Numbered from the stretch's first letter, positions 43,935 through 54,447 are shown. The stretch is 64,000 bases of DNA from Geodermatophilus sabuli (GCF_900215145.1 NZ_OBDO01000001.1:930001-994000), one strand, 5' to 3'. Made by a program: numbers and translations. Notes: a model not told the origin generated them from the letters alone.

Positions 43935-46900
43935 ATGTCCGAGTTCCCCGCCCCCGCCGCTGCGTCCCCCGCCTCCCGCGGGACCGCCGTCCCCTCCACC
44001 GCCCCGGCCGTGCCCTTCTCGGCCGTGCCGCCCGCGTCGGGCCTCTACGACCCGGCCAACGACAAGGACGCCTGCGGCGTGGCCTTCGTCGCGGACGTCC
44101 GAGGAAGGCGCAGTCGCCGCATCGTCTCCGCCGGCCTGACCGCGCTGCACAACCTCGACCACCGGGGCGCGGCCGGCTCCGAGCCCAACTCCGGCGACGG
44201 CGCGGGGATCCTCACCCAGGTCCCCGACGCGCTGCTGCGTGCCGAGGTCGACTTCGACCTGCCGCCGCTGGGCGAGTACGCCGTCGGCATCGCCTTCCTC
44301 CCGGTCGACGAGGCCGAGCGGGCCGCCCGCCACGCCGACGTCGCCCGGCTCGCCGCCGAGGAGGGCCTCACCGTCCTCGGCTGGCGGGAGCTCCCGGTCG
44401 ACCCCGATGGCGCGGATGTCGGCCCCACGGCGCGCGCGGTCATGCCGCACTTCGCCCAGCTGTTCGTCGCCGAGACCATGGGCGCCCGCGCCGACACCAC
44501 CGCGTTCGGTGGCGGCGTGGCCGTCAACGGCGTCACCCGGCTCGAGCGGCGCGCCTTCGTGCTGCGCAAGCGGGCCGAGCGGGCCGCAGCCGAAGCCGGC
44601 AGCTCCCTCTACATCGCCTCGCTGTCGTCGCGGACGATCACCTACAAGGGCATGCTGACCACCGACCAGCTGCCGGCGTTCTTCCCCGACCTGCGCGACG
44701 AGCGCTACGAGTCGGCGATCGCCCTGGTGCACAGCCGGTTCTCCACCAACACCTTCCCGAGCTGGCCCCTGGCCCACCCCTTCCGGCTGATCGCGCACAA
44801 CGGCGAGATCAACACCATCAAGGGCAACCGGAACCGGATGCGGGCCCGCGAGGCCAAGCTCGAGACCACCCTGTTCGACGGGCCGGCGGGCCCGGCGTCC
44901 GAGCTGGGGCTGGAGCGGATCTTCCCGGTCACCGCCAGCGACTTCAGCGACTCGGCGACCTTCGACGAGGTGCTGGAGCTGCTGCACCTGTCCGGGCGCT
45001 CGCTGCCGCACGCGATCCTCATGATGATCCCGGAGGCGTGGGAGAACCACGACGAGATGGACCCGGCCCGCCGGGCCTTCTACCGGTTCCACTCCTCGAT
45101 CATGGAGCCCTGGGACGGGCCGGCCGCGGTGGCGTTCACCGACGGCACGCTCATCGGTGCCGTCCTGGACCGCAACGGCCTGCGCCCCGGCCGCTGGTGG
45201 CACACCAAGGACGGCCTCGTCGTCCTGGCCAGCGAGGTCGGCGTGCTGGAGGTCCCCGACTCCGAGGTCGTCGCCAAGGGCCGGCTGCAGCCCGGGCGCA
45301 TGTTCCTGGTGCACACCGGCCTGGGCAAGATCGTCTCCGACGAGGAGGTCAAGGGGGCGCTCGCCGGCGAGCACCCCTACGAGGACTGGCTGCACGCCGG
45401 CCTCGTGCACCTGCCCACGCTGCCCGAGCGGCGTCGCGCCCGGCCCAGCCACGAGTCCGTCGTCCGCCGGCAGCTGCTGTTCGGCTACACCGAGGAGGAC
45501 CTGCGCGTCCTGCTCACGCCGATGGCCTCGACCGCCGCGGAGCCGATCGGGTCGATGGGCACCGACACCCCGGTGGCGGCGCTGTCGGACCGCTCCCGGC
45601 TGCTCTACGACTACTTCGGGCAGCTGTTCGCCCAGGTGACCAACCCGCCGCTGGACGCCATCCGCGAGGAGCTGGTGACCAGCCTCGGGCGCACCTTCGG
45701 CCCGGAGCAGAACCTGCTGCAGGCCACGCCGGCGTCGTGCCGGCAGGTGTTCCTGCCGTTCCCGGTCATCGACAACGACGAGCTGGCCAAGATCCTGCAC
45801 ATCGACGACGACGGCGACCTGCCCGGGTACGCCGCCGTCCGGATCACCGGTCACTTCGACGTCAACGGCGGCGGGACGGCGCTGGCCGAGGCGGTCGACC
45901 AGCTGCGGACCAAGGTCAGCAAGGCGATCGCCGCCGGCGCGCGCATCATCGTGCTGTCCGACCGCGACTGCGACGAGAAGCGCGCCCCGATCCCCTCGCT
46001 GCTGATGACCGCCGCGGTCCACCACCACCTCGTGCGGCAGAAGACCCGCATGGAGGTCGGCCTGGTCGTCGAGTCCGGGGACTGCCGCGAGGTCCACCAC
46101 GTCGCACTGCTGCTCGGCTACGGCGCCGCCGCGGTGAACCCCTACCTGGCCTTCGAGTCGATCGAGGACCTCATCCGCGACGGCGTCCTCACCGGCGTCG
46201 AGCCCGCGCAGGCCAACCGGAACATGGTCAAGGCGCTGGGCAAGGGCGTCCTCAAGGTCATGAGCAAGATGGGCATCAGCACCGTCGGCTCGTACACGAT
46301 GGCGCAGATCTTCGAGGCGGTCGGCCTGTCCCAGGAGCTCGTCGACGAGTACTTCACCGGCACCTCCTGCCCGCTGGGCGGTGTCGGCATCGACGTCCTC
46401 GCCGAGGAGGTGGCCATGCGCCACCGCCGTGCCTACCCGGAGAACCCGGCCGAGCGCGCCCACCGCCGCCTGGAGACCGGTGGCGAGTACCAGTGGCGCC
46501 GCGAGGGCGAGGTGCACCTGTTCAACCCCGAGACGGTCTTCCTGCTCCAGCACGCCACCCGGTCGCGCCAGTACGAGGTCTTCGAGAAGTACACGGCGAC
46601 CGTCGACCAGCTGTCGGAGGACGCCGCGACGCTGCGCGGGCTGTTCACCCTCCGCACCGGCGTGCGCCCCCCGGTGCCCCTGGAGGAGGTCGAGCCGGTC
46701 AGCGCGATCGTCAAGCGCTTCTCCACCGGCGCGATGAGCTACGGCTCCATCTCGCAGGAGGCGCACGAGACCCTCGCGATCGCCATGAACCGGCTGGGCG
46801 GCAAGTCCAACACCGGTGAGGGCGGCGAGGACCCCGACCGCTTCGTGCCCGACCCGAACGGCGACCTGCGCCGCTCGGCGATCAAGCAGGTCGCCAGCGG

Positions 46901-48626
46901 CCGGTTCGGCGTCACCAGCGAGTACCTGGTCAACGCCGACGACATCCAGATCAAGATGGCGCAGGGCGCCAAGCCCGGCGAGGGCGGCCAGCTGCCCGGC
47001 CAGAAGGTCTACCCGTGGGTGGCCCGCACCCGGCACTCCACGCCGGGCGTCGGCCTGATCAGCCCGCCGCCGCACCACGACATCTACTCGATCGAGGACC
47101 TCAAGCAGCTGATCCACGACCTGAAGAACGCCAACAACGAGGCGCGGGTCCACGTCAAGCTGGTCAGCGAGGTCGGGGTCGGGACGGTCGCGGCCGGGGT
47201 GAGCAAGGCCCACGCCGACGTCGTCCTGATCTCCGGGCACGACGGCGGGACCGGTGCGGCGCCGCTGACGTCGCTCAAGCACGCCGGCTCGCCGTGGGAG
47301 CTCGGCCTGGCCGAGACGCAGCAGACGCTGCTGGCCAACGGCCTGCGCGACCGCATCGTCGTGCAGTGCGACGGGCAGATGAAGACCGGCCGGGACGTCC
47401 TCATCGCCGCGCTGCTGGGCGCCGAGGAGTACGGGTTCGCCACCGCTCCGCTGGTCGTCTCCGGCTGCGTGATGATGCGCGTCTGCCACCTGGACACCTG
47501 CCCGGTCGGCGTGGCCACCCAGAACCCGGAGCTGCGCAAGCGGTTCACCGGGCGGCCGGAGTTCGTCGTCACCTTCTTCGAGTTCCTCGCCGAGCAGGTC
47601 CGCCAGTACCTCGCCGAGCTGGGCTTCCGCTCCCTCGACGAGGCCATCGGTCACGCCGAGCTGCTCGACACCCGCAAGGCGGTCGACCACTGGAAGGCCG
47701 CCGGGCTGGACCTCACCCCGATGCTGGCCGTGCCGGAGCTGCCCGAGGGTGCCTCCCGGCACCGGGTGCGGGAGCAGGACCACGGCCTGGACGTCGCGCT
47801 GGACCAGACCCTCATCCAGCTGTGCGAGGGCGCGCTGCTCGACGCGCGGCCGGTCAGCCTCGAGCTGCCCGTCCGCAACGTCAACCGCACCGTCGGCACG
47901 ATGCTCGGCTCGATGGTCACCCGGCGCTTCGGCGGCGAGGGCCTCCCCGACGACACGATCGACCTGACCTTCACCGGGTCGGCCGGTCAGTCCTTCGGCG
48001 CGTTCGTGCCGCGCGGCGTCACCATGCGGCTGCTCGGTGACGCCAACGACTACGTGGGCAAGGGCCTGTCCGGCGGGCGGATCGTCGTCCGGCCGTCGCG
48101 GGACGCCACCTTCGCCGCCGAGGACAACGTCATCGCCGGCAACGTCATCGGCTACGGCGCGACCGCGGGGGAGATCTTCCTGCGCGGCCGGGTCGGCGAG
48201 CGGTTCTGCGTGCGCAACTCCGGGGCGCTGGCCGTCGTCGAGGGCGTGGGCGACCACGCGCTGGAGTACATGACCGGCGGCCGGGCGGTGATCCTCGGCC
48301 CGACCGGCCGCAACATCGCGGCCGGCATGTCCGGGGGCATCGCCTACGTGCTCGACCTGCCCCGCCACCGGGTCAACGGCGAGATGGTCGACGTCGAGCC
48401 GCTGGACGGGGACAACGCGCAGTGGCTGCGCGACGTGCTGGTCCGCTACGCGGCGGACACCGAGTCGCCGGTGGCGTCTGCCCTGCTGGCCGACTGGGGC
48501 CGCTGGTCGGATCGCTTCAGCGTGATCATGCCGCGTGACTACCGTCGAGCGGTCGAGGCCCAGCGTGCCGCCGAGGCCGCCGGTACGGACGTCGATCGCG
48601 CACTCATGGAGGCAGCCCGTGGCTGA
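43935..48626 (+). CDS. gltB: Glutamate synthase (NADPH) large subunit
   Basis: Makes glutamate from glutamine and 2-oxoglutarate. Domain order: N-terminal glutaminase with nucleophile Cys47 ([14 protein letters not shown]; about 46 residues are removed as a propeptide), a central domain, the FMN/3Fe-4S synthase domain with Cys1178, Cys1184 and Cys1189 ([16 protein letters not shown]), and the Gly-rich C-terminal beta-helix ([15 protein letters not shown]). 1563 residues, as expected. The Ala/Pro-rich propeptide is longer than in many relatives. It is followed by gltD after a duplicated junction. Confidence 0.97.
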   Translation: MSEFPAPAAASPASRGTAVPSTAPAVPFSAVPPASGLYDPANDKDACGVAFVADVRGRRSRRIVSAGLTALHNLDHRGAAGSEPNSGDGAGILTQVPDALLRAEVDFDLPPLGEYAVGIAFLPVDEAERAARHADVARLAAEEGLTVLGWRELPVDPDGADVGPTARAVMPHFAQLFVAETMGARADTTAFGGGVAVNGVTRLERRAFVLRKRAERAAAEAGSSLYIASLSSRTITYKGMLTTDQLPAFFPDLRDERYESAIALVHSRFSTNTFPSWPLAHPFRLIAHNGEINTIKGNRNRMRAREAKLETTLFDGPAGPASELGLERIFPVTASDFSDSATFDEVLELLHLSGRSLPHAILMMIPEAWENHDEMDPARRAFYRFHSSIMEPWDGPAAVAFTDGTLIGAVLDRNGLRPGRWWHTKDGLVVLASEVGVLEVPDSEVVAKGRLQPGRMFLVHTGLGKIVSDEEVKGALAGEHPYEDWLHAGLVHLPTLPERRRARPSHESVVRRQLLFGYTEEDLRVLLTPMASTAAEPIGSMGTDTPVAALSDRSRLLYDYFGQLFAQVTNPPLDAIREELVTSLGRTFGPEQNLLQATPASCRQVFLPFPVIDNDELAKILHIDDDGDLPGYAAVRITGHFDVNGGGTALAEAVDQLRTKVSKAIAAGARIIVLSDRDCDEKRAPIPSLLMTAAVHHHLVRQKTRMEVGLVVESGDCREVHHVALLLGYGAAAVNPYLAFESIEDLIRDGVLTGVEPAQANRNMVKALGKGVLKVMSKMGISTVGSYTMAQIFEAVGLSQELVDEYFTGTSCPLGGVGIDVLAEEVAMRHRRAYPENPAERAHRRLETGGEYQWRREGEVHLFNPETVFLLQHATRSRQYEVFEKYTATVDQLSEDAATLRGLFTLRTGVRPPVPLEEVEPVSAIVKRFSTGAMSYGSISQEAHETLAIAMNRLGGKSNTGEGGEDPDRFVPDPNGDLRRSAIKQVASGRFGVTSEYLVNADDIQIKMAQGAKPGEGGQLPGQKVYPWVARTRHSTPGVGLISPPPHHDIYSIEDLKQLIHDLKNANNEARVHVKLVSEVGVGTVAAGVSKAHADVVLISGHDGGTGAAPLTSLKHAGSPWELGLAETQQTLLANGLRDRIVVQCDGQMKTGRDVLIAALLGAEEYGFATAPLVVSGCVMMRVCHLDTCPVGVATQNPELRKRFTGRPEFVVTFFEFLAEQVRQYLAELGFRSLDEAIGHAELLDTRKAVDHWKAAGLDLTPMLAVPELPEGASRHRVREQDHGLDVALDQTLIQLCEGALLDARPVSLELPVRNVNRTVGTMLGSMVTRRFGGEGLPDDTIDLTFTGSAGQSFGAFVPRGVTMRLLGDANDYVGKGLSGGRIVVRPSRDATFAAEDNVIAGNVIGYGATAGEIFLRGRVGERFCVRNSGALAVVEGVGDHALEYMTGGRAVILGPTGRNIAAGMSGGIAYVLDLPRHRVNGEMVDVEPLDGDNAQWLRDVLVRYAADTESPVASALLADWGRWSDRFSVIMPRDYRRAVEAQRAAEAAGTDVDRALMEAARG

Positions 48627-48691
48627 GTCGCGCTCCCGACCCTGCTCCCCGTTCCGTCCTGAGCTCATGGAGGCCGCACGTGGCTGACTCG
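48603..48691 (+). repeat. Duplicated gltB-gltD junction (61-bp offset)
   Basis: 48603-48630 (CTCATGGAGG...) and 48664-48691 agree at 25 of 28 bases. The first copy encodes the end of gltB (LMEAARG) and contains GTGGCTGAGTCG; the second contains GTGGCTGACTCG, the gltD start. A frame from GTG 48619 runs 22 codons and ends LMEAARG-stop, repeating the gltB tail. Confidence 0.8.
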
Positions 48692-50170
48692 ACCGGTTTC
48701 CTCAAGCACGAGCGGGCGCTGCCGCCGCGGCGTCCGGTCGATGTCCGGATCCTGGACTGGAAGGACGTCTACCTCACCCGGCAGACCGGTGAGGACGGGG
48801 TGTTCCCCGTGGGTGCGATCCGCCAGCAGGCGGCGCGGTGCATGGACTGCGGCATCCCGTTCTGCCACCACGGCTGTCCCCTGGGCAACCTGATCCCGGA
48901 GTGGAACGACCTCGCCCGCCGCGACGACTGGACCGAGGCCATCGAGCGGCTGCACGCCACCAACAACTTCCCGGAGTTCACCGGGAAGCTGTGCCCGGCG
49001 CCGTGCGAGGGCTCCTGCGTGCTGAACCTGCAGGAGTCGCCGGTCACGATCAAGCAGATCGAGTGGGAGATCATCGACCAGGCGTTCCAGCGCGACCTGG
49101 TCAAGCCGGTGCCGCCGCAGGAGCACACCGGCAAGAAGGTCGCGGTCATCGGGTCGGGTCCGGCCGGCCTGGCCGCCGCCCAGCAGCTGACCCGCGCCGG
49201 CCACGACGTGACCGTGTACGAGCGGGCCGACCGCGTCGGTGGGCTGCTCCGCTACGGCATCCCCGAGTTCAAGATGGAGAAGGCCGTCCTCGACCGGCGG
49301 CTGGACCAGATGCGGGCCGAGGGCACCCGGTTCGTCACCGGCGTCGAGGTCGGCGGCAGCGGTGCCGGCGACCTGTCGGTCGAGCAGCTGCGGGCCGAGT
49401 ACGACGCGGTCGTGCTGGCCGGTGGCGCCACCCTGGGCCGCGACCTCACCGCCCCGGGCCGGGAGCTCACGGGCATCCACCTCGCGATGGAGTACCTGCC
49501 CTTCGGCAACCGGCAGGCCCTGGGCGAGCTCGACGCCCCGCCGATCAACGCGCACGGCAAGCACGTGGTGATCATCGGTGGCGGCGACACCGGCGCGGAC
49601 TGCCTGGGCACCGCCCACCGGCAGGGCGCGGCCTCGGTGACCCAGCTGGAGATCATGCCCGCGCCGCCGGACCGCCGGGACCAGGCCAGCAACCCGTGGC
49701 CGACCTACCCGATGATCATGCGGGTCTCCAGCGCCCACGAGGAGGGCGGGGAGCGGCTGTACAGCATCAACACCGAGCGCTTCCTCGGCGACGAGGACGG
49801 CAACCTCCGGGCGCTGCTGGTCCACGACGTCGAGCGGGTCGACGGGCGGTTCCAGAAGGTCGAGGGGACCGAGCGGGAGCTCCCCGCCGACCTGGTGTTC
49901 CTCGCCATGGGGTTCACCGGCGCCCAGCGCGAGGGCCTGGTCGACACCCTCGGCGTCGAGGTCGACGGGCGCGGCAACATCGCCCGCGACGGCGAGTTCA
50001 TGTCCACCGTCCCCGGCGTGTTCGTCGCCGGTGACATGGGTCGCGGTCAGTCGCTGATCGTGTGGGCCATCGCCGAGGGGCGGGCCGCGGCCGGCGCCGT
50101 GGACACCTGGCTGACCGGGGCGTCGATGCTGCCGCGTCCGGTGACGCCCACCGCGGTGGCGCTGCGCTGA
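48680..50170 (+). CDS. gltD: Glutamate synthase (NADPH) small subunit
   Basis: Flavoprotein passing electrons from NADPH to the large subunit. Cys clusters CMDCGIPFCHHGCPLGNLIP and CPAPCEGSC near the N-terminus bind two 4Fe-4S centres; FAD motif VIGSGPAGLAAAQQLTRAG about residue 155, NADPH motif IIGGGDTGADCLGT about 297. 496 residues. GTG 48680 lies in the second copy of the duplicated junction, with GGAGG upstream. Confidence 0.96.
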   Translation: MADSTGFLKHERALPPRRPVDVRILDWKDVYLTRQTGEDGVFPVGAIRQQAARCMDCGIPFCHHGCPLGNLIPEWNDLARRDDWTEAIERLHATNNFPEFTGKLCPAPCEGSCVLNLQESPVTIKQIEWEIIDQAFQRDLVKPVPPQEHTGKKVAVIGSGPAGLAAAQQLTRAGHDVTVYERADRVGGLLRYGIPEFKMEKAVLDRRLDQMRAEGTRFVTGVEVGGSGAGDLSVEQLRAEYDAVVLAGGATLGRDLTAPGRELTGIHLAMEYLPFGNRQALGELDAPPINAHGKHVVIIGGGDTGADCLGTAHRQGAASVTQLEIMPAPPDRRDQASNPWPTYPMIMRVSSAHEEGGERLYSINTERFLGDEDGNLRALLVHDVERVDGRFQKVEGTERELPADLVFLAMGFTGAQREGLVDTLGVEVDGRGNIARDGEFMSTVPGVFVAGDMGRGQSLIVWAIAEGRAAAGAVDTWLTGASMLPRPVTPTAVALR

Positions 50171-50187
50171 GCAGTCCCCGCTGAACG

Positions 50188-50231
50188 GCCAGGGCCGGTC
50201 CCGCTCCGGTGGAGGGGGACCCGGCCCTGGC
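50188..50231. terminator. Terminator hairpin after gltD
   Basis: GCCAGGGCCGGTCCC at 50188-50202 pairs with 50216-50231 with a single bulge. Confidence 0.75.
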
Positions 50232-50246
50232 GTCTCCTGGGGCGGA

Positions 50247-50260
50247 TGTGAGCGCTCACA
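50247..50260. promoter_or_regulatory. Perfect LacI-family-type operator before pyk
   Basis: TGTGAGCGCTCACA is an exact 14-bp palindrome and equals the core of the ideal symmetric lac operator. It lies at about -60 to -47 from the pyk start. The central CG is a hallmark of LacI/PurR/CcpA-family sites. The binding protein is not in this window. Confidence 0.55.
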
Positions 50261-50293
50261 GGGGTCCTCCCCGCGAAGCGGCGGCGAGCCGGA

Positions 50294-50299
50294 TAGCGT
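50294..50299 (+). promoter_or_regulatory. Leaderless -10 element of pyk
   Basis: TAGCGT ends 7 bases before ATG 50307, with no ribosome site between. Confidence 0.6.
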
Positions 50300-50306
50300 C
50301 TGGGGC

Positions 50307-51722
50307 ATGTCGCGTCGCGCCAAGATCGTCTGCACCCTGGGCCCGGCCACCGGGACCCTGGAGCAGGTCACCGCCCTCGTCGAGTCCGGGATGGACGTCG
50401 CCCGGCTGAACTTCAGCCACGGCGCGCACGCCGACCACGAGAAGGCCTACCACCTGGTCCGGGAGGCATCCGACCGCACCGGGCACGCCGTCGCCATCCT
50501 CGCCGACCTGCAGGGCCCGAAGATCCGGCTGGGCACCTTCGTCGACGGCCCGGTCGTGTGGCCGACCGGCAGCCGGGTCTGCGTCACCGTGGAGGACGTC
50601 GAGGGCACCGCCGAGCGGGTCTCCACCACCTACAAGGGCCTGGCCGCCGACGCCCGCGTGGGCGACCGGCTGCTCGTCGACGACGGCAAGCTGGCGTTGT
50701 CGGTCGTCGGGGTGGACGGTCCCGACGTGTGGTGCCTCGTGGTCGAGGGCGGGGAGATCTCCAACAACAAGGGTCTCTCGCTCCCGGGCGTGGCCGTCAG
50801 CGTGCCGGCGCTGTCGGACAAGGACGAGGAGGACCTCCGCTTCGCGCTGCACCTGGGCGTCGACTTCATCGCCCTGTCGTTCGTGCGCTCGCCCCGCGAC
50901 GTCGAGCTGGTGCGCGACATCATGCGGCAGGAGGACGTCTCCGTCCCCGTCATCGCCAAGCTGGAGAAGCCCGAGGCGGTCGAGAACCTCGAGGCGATCG
51001 TCGAGGCCTTCGACGGCGTCATGGTCGCCCGCGGCGACCTCGGCGTGGAGCTGCCGCTGGAGCAGGTGCCGCTGGTGCAGAAGCGCGCCGTGCAGGCGGC
51101 CCGCGAGCGGAACAAGCCGGTCATCGTGGCCACCCAGATGCTCGAGTCGATGATCAGCTCCTCCCGGCCCACCCGCGCCGAGGCCTCCGACGTCGCCAAC
51201 GCCGTCCTGGACGGAGCCGACGCGGTCATGCTGTCGGGGGAGACCTCGGTCGGCCGGTACCCGATCGCCGCCGTCCGCACGATGGAGCGCATCATCGACG
51301 CCGTCGAGAGCGCCGACACCGCCGTGCCGGACCTGGTGCGCGTCTCCCGGTCGCGCGCGGGCGCCATCGTCCGCGCGGCCAAGGACGTCGGCGAGACCCT
51401 CGACGTCAAGGCGCTCGCCACGTTCACGCAGACCGGCGACACCGCCCGCCGCCTGGCCGCTCTGCACCCGCGGCAGCCGCTGCTGGCCTTCACCGTCGAC
51501 GCCCGGGTGCGCAGCCAGCTGGCGCTGGCCTGGGGCGTGGAGACCTTCCTCGTGCCGGAGGTGCAGCACACCGACGACATGGTGCGGCAGGTGGACTTCT
51601 CGCTGCTGTCCATCGGCCGGCTGAAGGAGGGCGACCGGGTGGTCGTCGTCGCCGGCAGCCCGCCGAACACCGTCGGCTCCACCAACCTCATCCGGGTGCA
51701 CGAGGTGGGCACCGACTCATGA
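50307..51722 (+). CDS. pyk: Pyruvate kinase
   Basis: Converts PEP and ADP to pyruvate and ATP. The start RRAKIVCTLGPATG, ARLNFSHGAH, the catalytic lysine region VIAKLEKPEAVENL, MVARGDLGVELPLEQVP and ATQMLESMISSSRPTRAEASDVANAV are all conserved. 471 residues, with a C-terminal domain ending VGSTNLIRVHEVG. It follows a leaderless promoter and a possible LacI-type operator. It overlaps tesB by 4 bases, a pairing also seen in mycobacteria. Confidence 0.97.
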   Translation: MSRRAKIVCTLGPATGTLEQVTALVESGMDVARLNFSHGAHADHEKAYHLVREASDRTGHAVAILADLQGPKIRLGTFVDGPVVWPTGSRVCVTVEDVEGTAERVSTTYKGLAADARVGDRLLVDDGKLALSVVGVDGPDVWCLVVEGGEISNNKGLSLPGVAVSVPALSDKDEEDLRFALHLGVDFIALSFVRSPRDVELVRDIMRQEDVSVPVIAKLEKPEAVENLEAIVEAFDGVMVARGDLGVELPLEQVPLVQKRAVQAARERNKPVIVATQMLESMISSSRPTRAEASDVANAVLDGADAVMLSGETSVGRYPIAAVRTMERIIDAVESADTAVPDLVRVSRSRAGAIVRAAKDVGETLDVKALATFTQTGDTARRLAALHPRQPLLAFTVDARVRSQLALAWGVETFLVPEVQHTDDMVRQVDFSLLSIGRLKEGDRVVVVAGSPPNTVGSTNLIRVHEVGTDS

Positions 51723-52594
51723 GCGGTCCCTCGGGGGACGGCGACAGCCAGGCCGCCGCGCTGCTGCAGGTCCTCGACCTCGAGGAGCGGGACCGGGACG
51801 TCTTCGTCGGCCAGACGCCGACGACGCGGCTGCAGCGGATCTTCGGCGGCCAGGTCGCCGGGCAGGCGCTGATGGCGGCCGGGCTGACCGTGCCGGAGGG
51901 CCGCGACGTGCACTCGCTGCACGCGTACTTCCTGCGGCCCGGTGACCCGCACGAGGAGATCCGCTACACCGTCGACCGGATCCGCGACGGGCGGTCGTTC
52001 ACCACCCGCCGCGTGATCGGCTGCCAGTGGCGCCGGGGCGAGGACGTCGCCATCTTCGCGCTGACGGCGGACTTCCACGCCGAGGAGCCGGCCGTCGTCG
52101 AGCACTCGCTGCCGATGCCGGCCGTTCCCGCGCCCGAGGAGCTGCCCTCGCTCGCCGACGTCGCCGCCCGCCACGGGCAGGAGGGGTCGGCGGAGATGGA
52201 GATCAGCCGTGCGGTCGAGCAGCGGCTGCTGGAGGACCCGTTCGACGGGCAGGCCAAGGAGCCGCCGACGCGGGTCTGGATGCGGGTCGCCGGCCGGCTC
52301 CCGGCGCAGCCGGCCGTGCACGCGGCGGCCCTGACCTTCGTCAGCGACCTCACCCTGCTGGGTGCGGGGCTGGTGCGCGTCGGCGGGTGGCAGGACCGCT
52401 ACGCCGGCGCGAGCCTCGACCACGCGGTGTGGTTCCACGCACCGGTCCGCGCCGACGACTGGTTCCTGTACGAGACCGACAGCCCCGCCGCCTCCGGGGG
52501 CCGGGCGCTGTGCTTCGGCCGCGTCTGGTCGGCCGACGGCACGCACGTGGCGACGGTCGCCCAGGAGGGGCTGCTGCGCGCCGTCGGGCGCTGA
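51719..52594 (+). CDS. tesB: Acyl-CoA thioesterase II (TesB-like)
   Basis: Double-hotdog thioesterase hydrolysing acyl-CoAs. The first hotdog shows RIFGGQVAGQALMAA and HSLHAYFLRPGDP; the second has TFVSDLTLLG and SLDHAVWFHAPVRADDW with the catalytic-type Asp/Thr/Gln network positions in place. 291 residues, normal for TesB. ATG 51719 overlaps the pyk stop. Downstream it meets the convergent decarboxylase gene after only 10 bases, with no visible terminator. Confidence 0.92.
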   Translation: MSGPSGDGDSQAAALLQVLDLEERDRDVFVGQTPTTRLQRIFGGQVAGQALMAAGLTVPEGRDVHSLHAYFLRPGDPHEEIRYTVDRIRDGRSFTTRRVIGCQWRRGEDVAIFALTADFHAEEPAVVEHSLPMPAVPAPEELPSLADVAARHGQEGSAEMEISRAVEQRLLEDPFDGQAKEPPTRVWMRVAGRLPAQPAVHAAALTFVSDLTLLGAGLVRVGGWQDRYAGASLDHAVWFHAPVRADDWFLYETDSPAASGGRALCFGRVWSADGTHVATVAQEGLLRAVGR

Positions 52595-52604
52595 GCCCGG
52601 TCGC

Positions 52605-54347
52605 TCAGGACCCGGTGCCCCGGGCGCCCGCTGCCTCCTCGGCGCCGGCCGTCTCCTCGGCGCCGGCCGTCTCCTCGCTCCCGACCGCCTCCTCGGCGCC
52701 GGTCGCGGCGTCGGGGCCGGCCTCCACCGGGGCCGGCAGCGACTGCTGTGCCTCCGCCTGCGCGGCCGTCTCGTCCTGGGCGGCGGGGGTCTCGGGGGCC
52801 GCGTCGGCCGGCGCGCCGGGAGCCACAGCGGCCGCCCGGCGCTCGGCCTCGGCCCGGGCCCGCTCGGCGGCGGACTCGGCGAAGTCGGCGGCGAGCCAGT
52901 CGTGGTTCTCGCAGAGCAGCGCCCAGGCCCGCTCCACGTGCGCGCGGGTGGTCGTCGGCGCGCCGACGGCGACCCGCAGCACGATCTGCCCGCGGACCGT
53001 GGTGTGGGTCAGGAACACCTCCCCGCCGTCGTTGAGCCGCTCCAGGAGCGTCATCGTCGCGACGTCGGCGTCCACCTCGGTGGACCAGTGGGGCCGCAGG
53101 CACACCAGCGACAGCGGGTGCTTCGTGACGACGTCGAAGCGGTCGTCGGCCTCGGCCCAGGCGGCCAGCTCCTGGGCCAGCGCGACCCCCGAGCGGATGT
53201 GCGCGCGCAGGCCCTCCGCGCCGTACCAGCGGAGGACGAACCACAGCTTGAGGGCGCGGAAGCGCCGGCCGAGCTCGATCTGCCAGTCGCGGTAGTCGAC
53301 GACGGCGCCGGCGTCGGTGGCGGCGTTGCGCAGGTACTCGGGCAGGATCGCCAGCGCGCCGGTGAGCGCGGCCCGGTCGGCGACCCAGAACAGCGTCGCG
53401 TCGAAGCCGGTGAGCAGCCACTTGTGCGCGTCGGTGGTGTAGCTGTCGGCCCACTCGACGCCGGCCTGCAGCTCCCGCAGCTCGGGGACGACGGCGCTGA
53501 CGCCCGCGTAGGCGGCGTCCACGTGCAGCCAGACGCCGTACCGCTGGCAGATCGGCCCGAGCTCGGCCAGCGGGTCGACGGCGGTGGTGGACGTCGTCCC
53601 GACGGTGGCGCAGACGAGGACGGGACGGAACCCGCGGGCGGTGTCGCGCTCCAGCCGGGCGGCGAGCGCGGCGGGGCGCATCGCGAGGTCCCCGTCGACC
53701 TCGACGAGGCGGACGGCGTCGGTGCCGAGGCCTGCCACCCGCACCGCCTTCTCCATCGAGGAGTGGGTCTCGGAGGAGACGTAGACCGTGTACTCCTCGG
53801 GCCGCACCCCGTCGCGGACGGTGGCGCCGCCGCTGGCGCGGTGCAGCGCGGCCAGCAGGGCCACGAGGTTGGCGCCGGAGCTGCTGTCCTGGACCACGCC
53901 GCCGCCGGTGCCCGTGGACCGGAAGGAGACCGGCAGGCCCAGCAGCTCGGCGAACCAGTCCATGACGTGCTGCTCGAGCTCGGTGGCCGCGGGGCTGGTC
54001 ACCCAGGACATGCCCTGGACGCCGAGGCCGGAGGAGACGAGGTCGCCGAGCACCGACGGGCCGGAGGTGTTGGCCGGGAAGTAGCCGAAGAAGCCGGGGT
54101 GCTGCCAGTGCGTGACGCCGGGCAGCACGACCCGCTCCAGGTCGCCGAGGACCGCGGCGAAGGGCTCGCCCTGCTCCGGCGGCGAGGCCGGGAGCGACGC
54201 CCGGACGTCGCCGGGGGCCACGGGGGAACGGACCGGGTGGGTGGCGATGCGGGTCCAGTAGTCGGCGATCCAGTCGACGACCTCGTGCCCGTGCTGCCGG
54301 AACTGCTCGGGGGTCATGTGCGGGGGCGTCGGCGTCGGCTCGCTCAC
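52605..54347 (-). CDS. PLP-dependent aromatic-amino-acid decarboxylase family protein with long acidic tail
   Basis: Group II decarboxylase acting on an aromatic amino acid. PLP Lys309 is in DAHKWLL; HVDAAYAG (275-282) and SETHSS (192-197) contact the cofactor; the N-terminal HPGFFGYFPANTS is typical. From about residue 490 an Ala/Glu/Pro-rich tail of some 90 residues ends in repeats of the form AGAEET/AGAEEA, absent from typical members. GTG 54347 is chosen: TACGGT ends 6 bases upstream (leaderless). ATG 54371 would add eight residues. Tryptophan, tyrosine or DOPA are possible substrates. Confidence 0.9.
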   Translation of the reverse strand: MSEPTPTPPHMTPEQFRQHGHEVVDWIADYWTRIATHPVRSPVAPGDVRASLPASPPEQGEPFAAVLGDLERVVLPGVTHWQHPGFFGYFPANTSGPSVLGDLVSSGLGVQGMSWVTSPAATELEQHVMDWFAELLGLPVSFRSTGTGGGVVQDSSSGANLVALLAALHRASGGATVRDGVRPEEYTVYVSSETHSSMEKAVRVAGLGTDAVRLVEVDGDLAMRPAALAARLERDTARGFRPVLVCATVGTTSTTAVDPLAELGPICQRYGVWLHVDAAYAGVSAVVPELRELQAGVEWADSYTTDAHKWLLTGFDATLFWVADRAALTGALAILPEYLRNAATDAGAVVDYRDWQIELGRRFRALKLWFVLRWYGAEGLRAHIRSGVALAQELAAWAEADDRFDVVTKHPLSLVCLRPHWSTEVDADVATMTLLERLNDGGEVFLTHTTVRGQIVLRVAVGAPTTTRAHVERAWALLCENHDWLAADFAESAAERARAEAERRAAAVAPGAPADAAPETPAAQDETAAQAEAQQSLPAPVEAGPDAATGAEEAVGSEETAGAEETAGAEEAAGARGTGS

Positions 54348-54408
54348 CGGGTCACCGTAATCCGCGTCCACCGGACCCAGCCGGGGACGGCACCTGAGGC
54401 GGTGTCGG

Positions 54409-54440
54409 CCGACAGACCGACAGGCCGACAGGCCGACGAT
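54409..54440 (-). repeat. Four 8-bp tandem units just 3' of the tRNA
   Basis: CCGACAGA, CCGACAGG, CCGACAGG, CCGACGAT on the plus strand, flanked by TCGG/GTCGG so that several short stem-loops are possible. It lies where the tRNA transcript should end. Confidence 0.55.
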
Positions 54441-54447
54441 GTCGGAG

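Noticed and set aside
43656-48668. A 1670-residue open frame on the minus strand across gltB
   Set aside because: It is antisense to a clear glutamate synthase gene and has the low-complexity Arg/Val/Asp/His-rich make-up expected of high-GC shadow frames.
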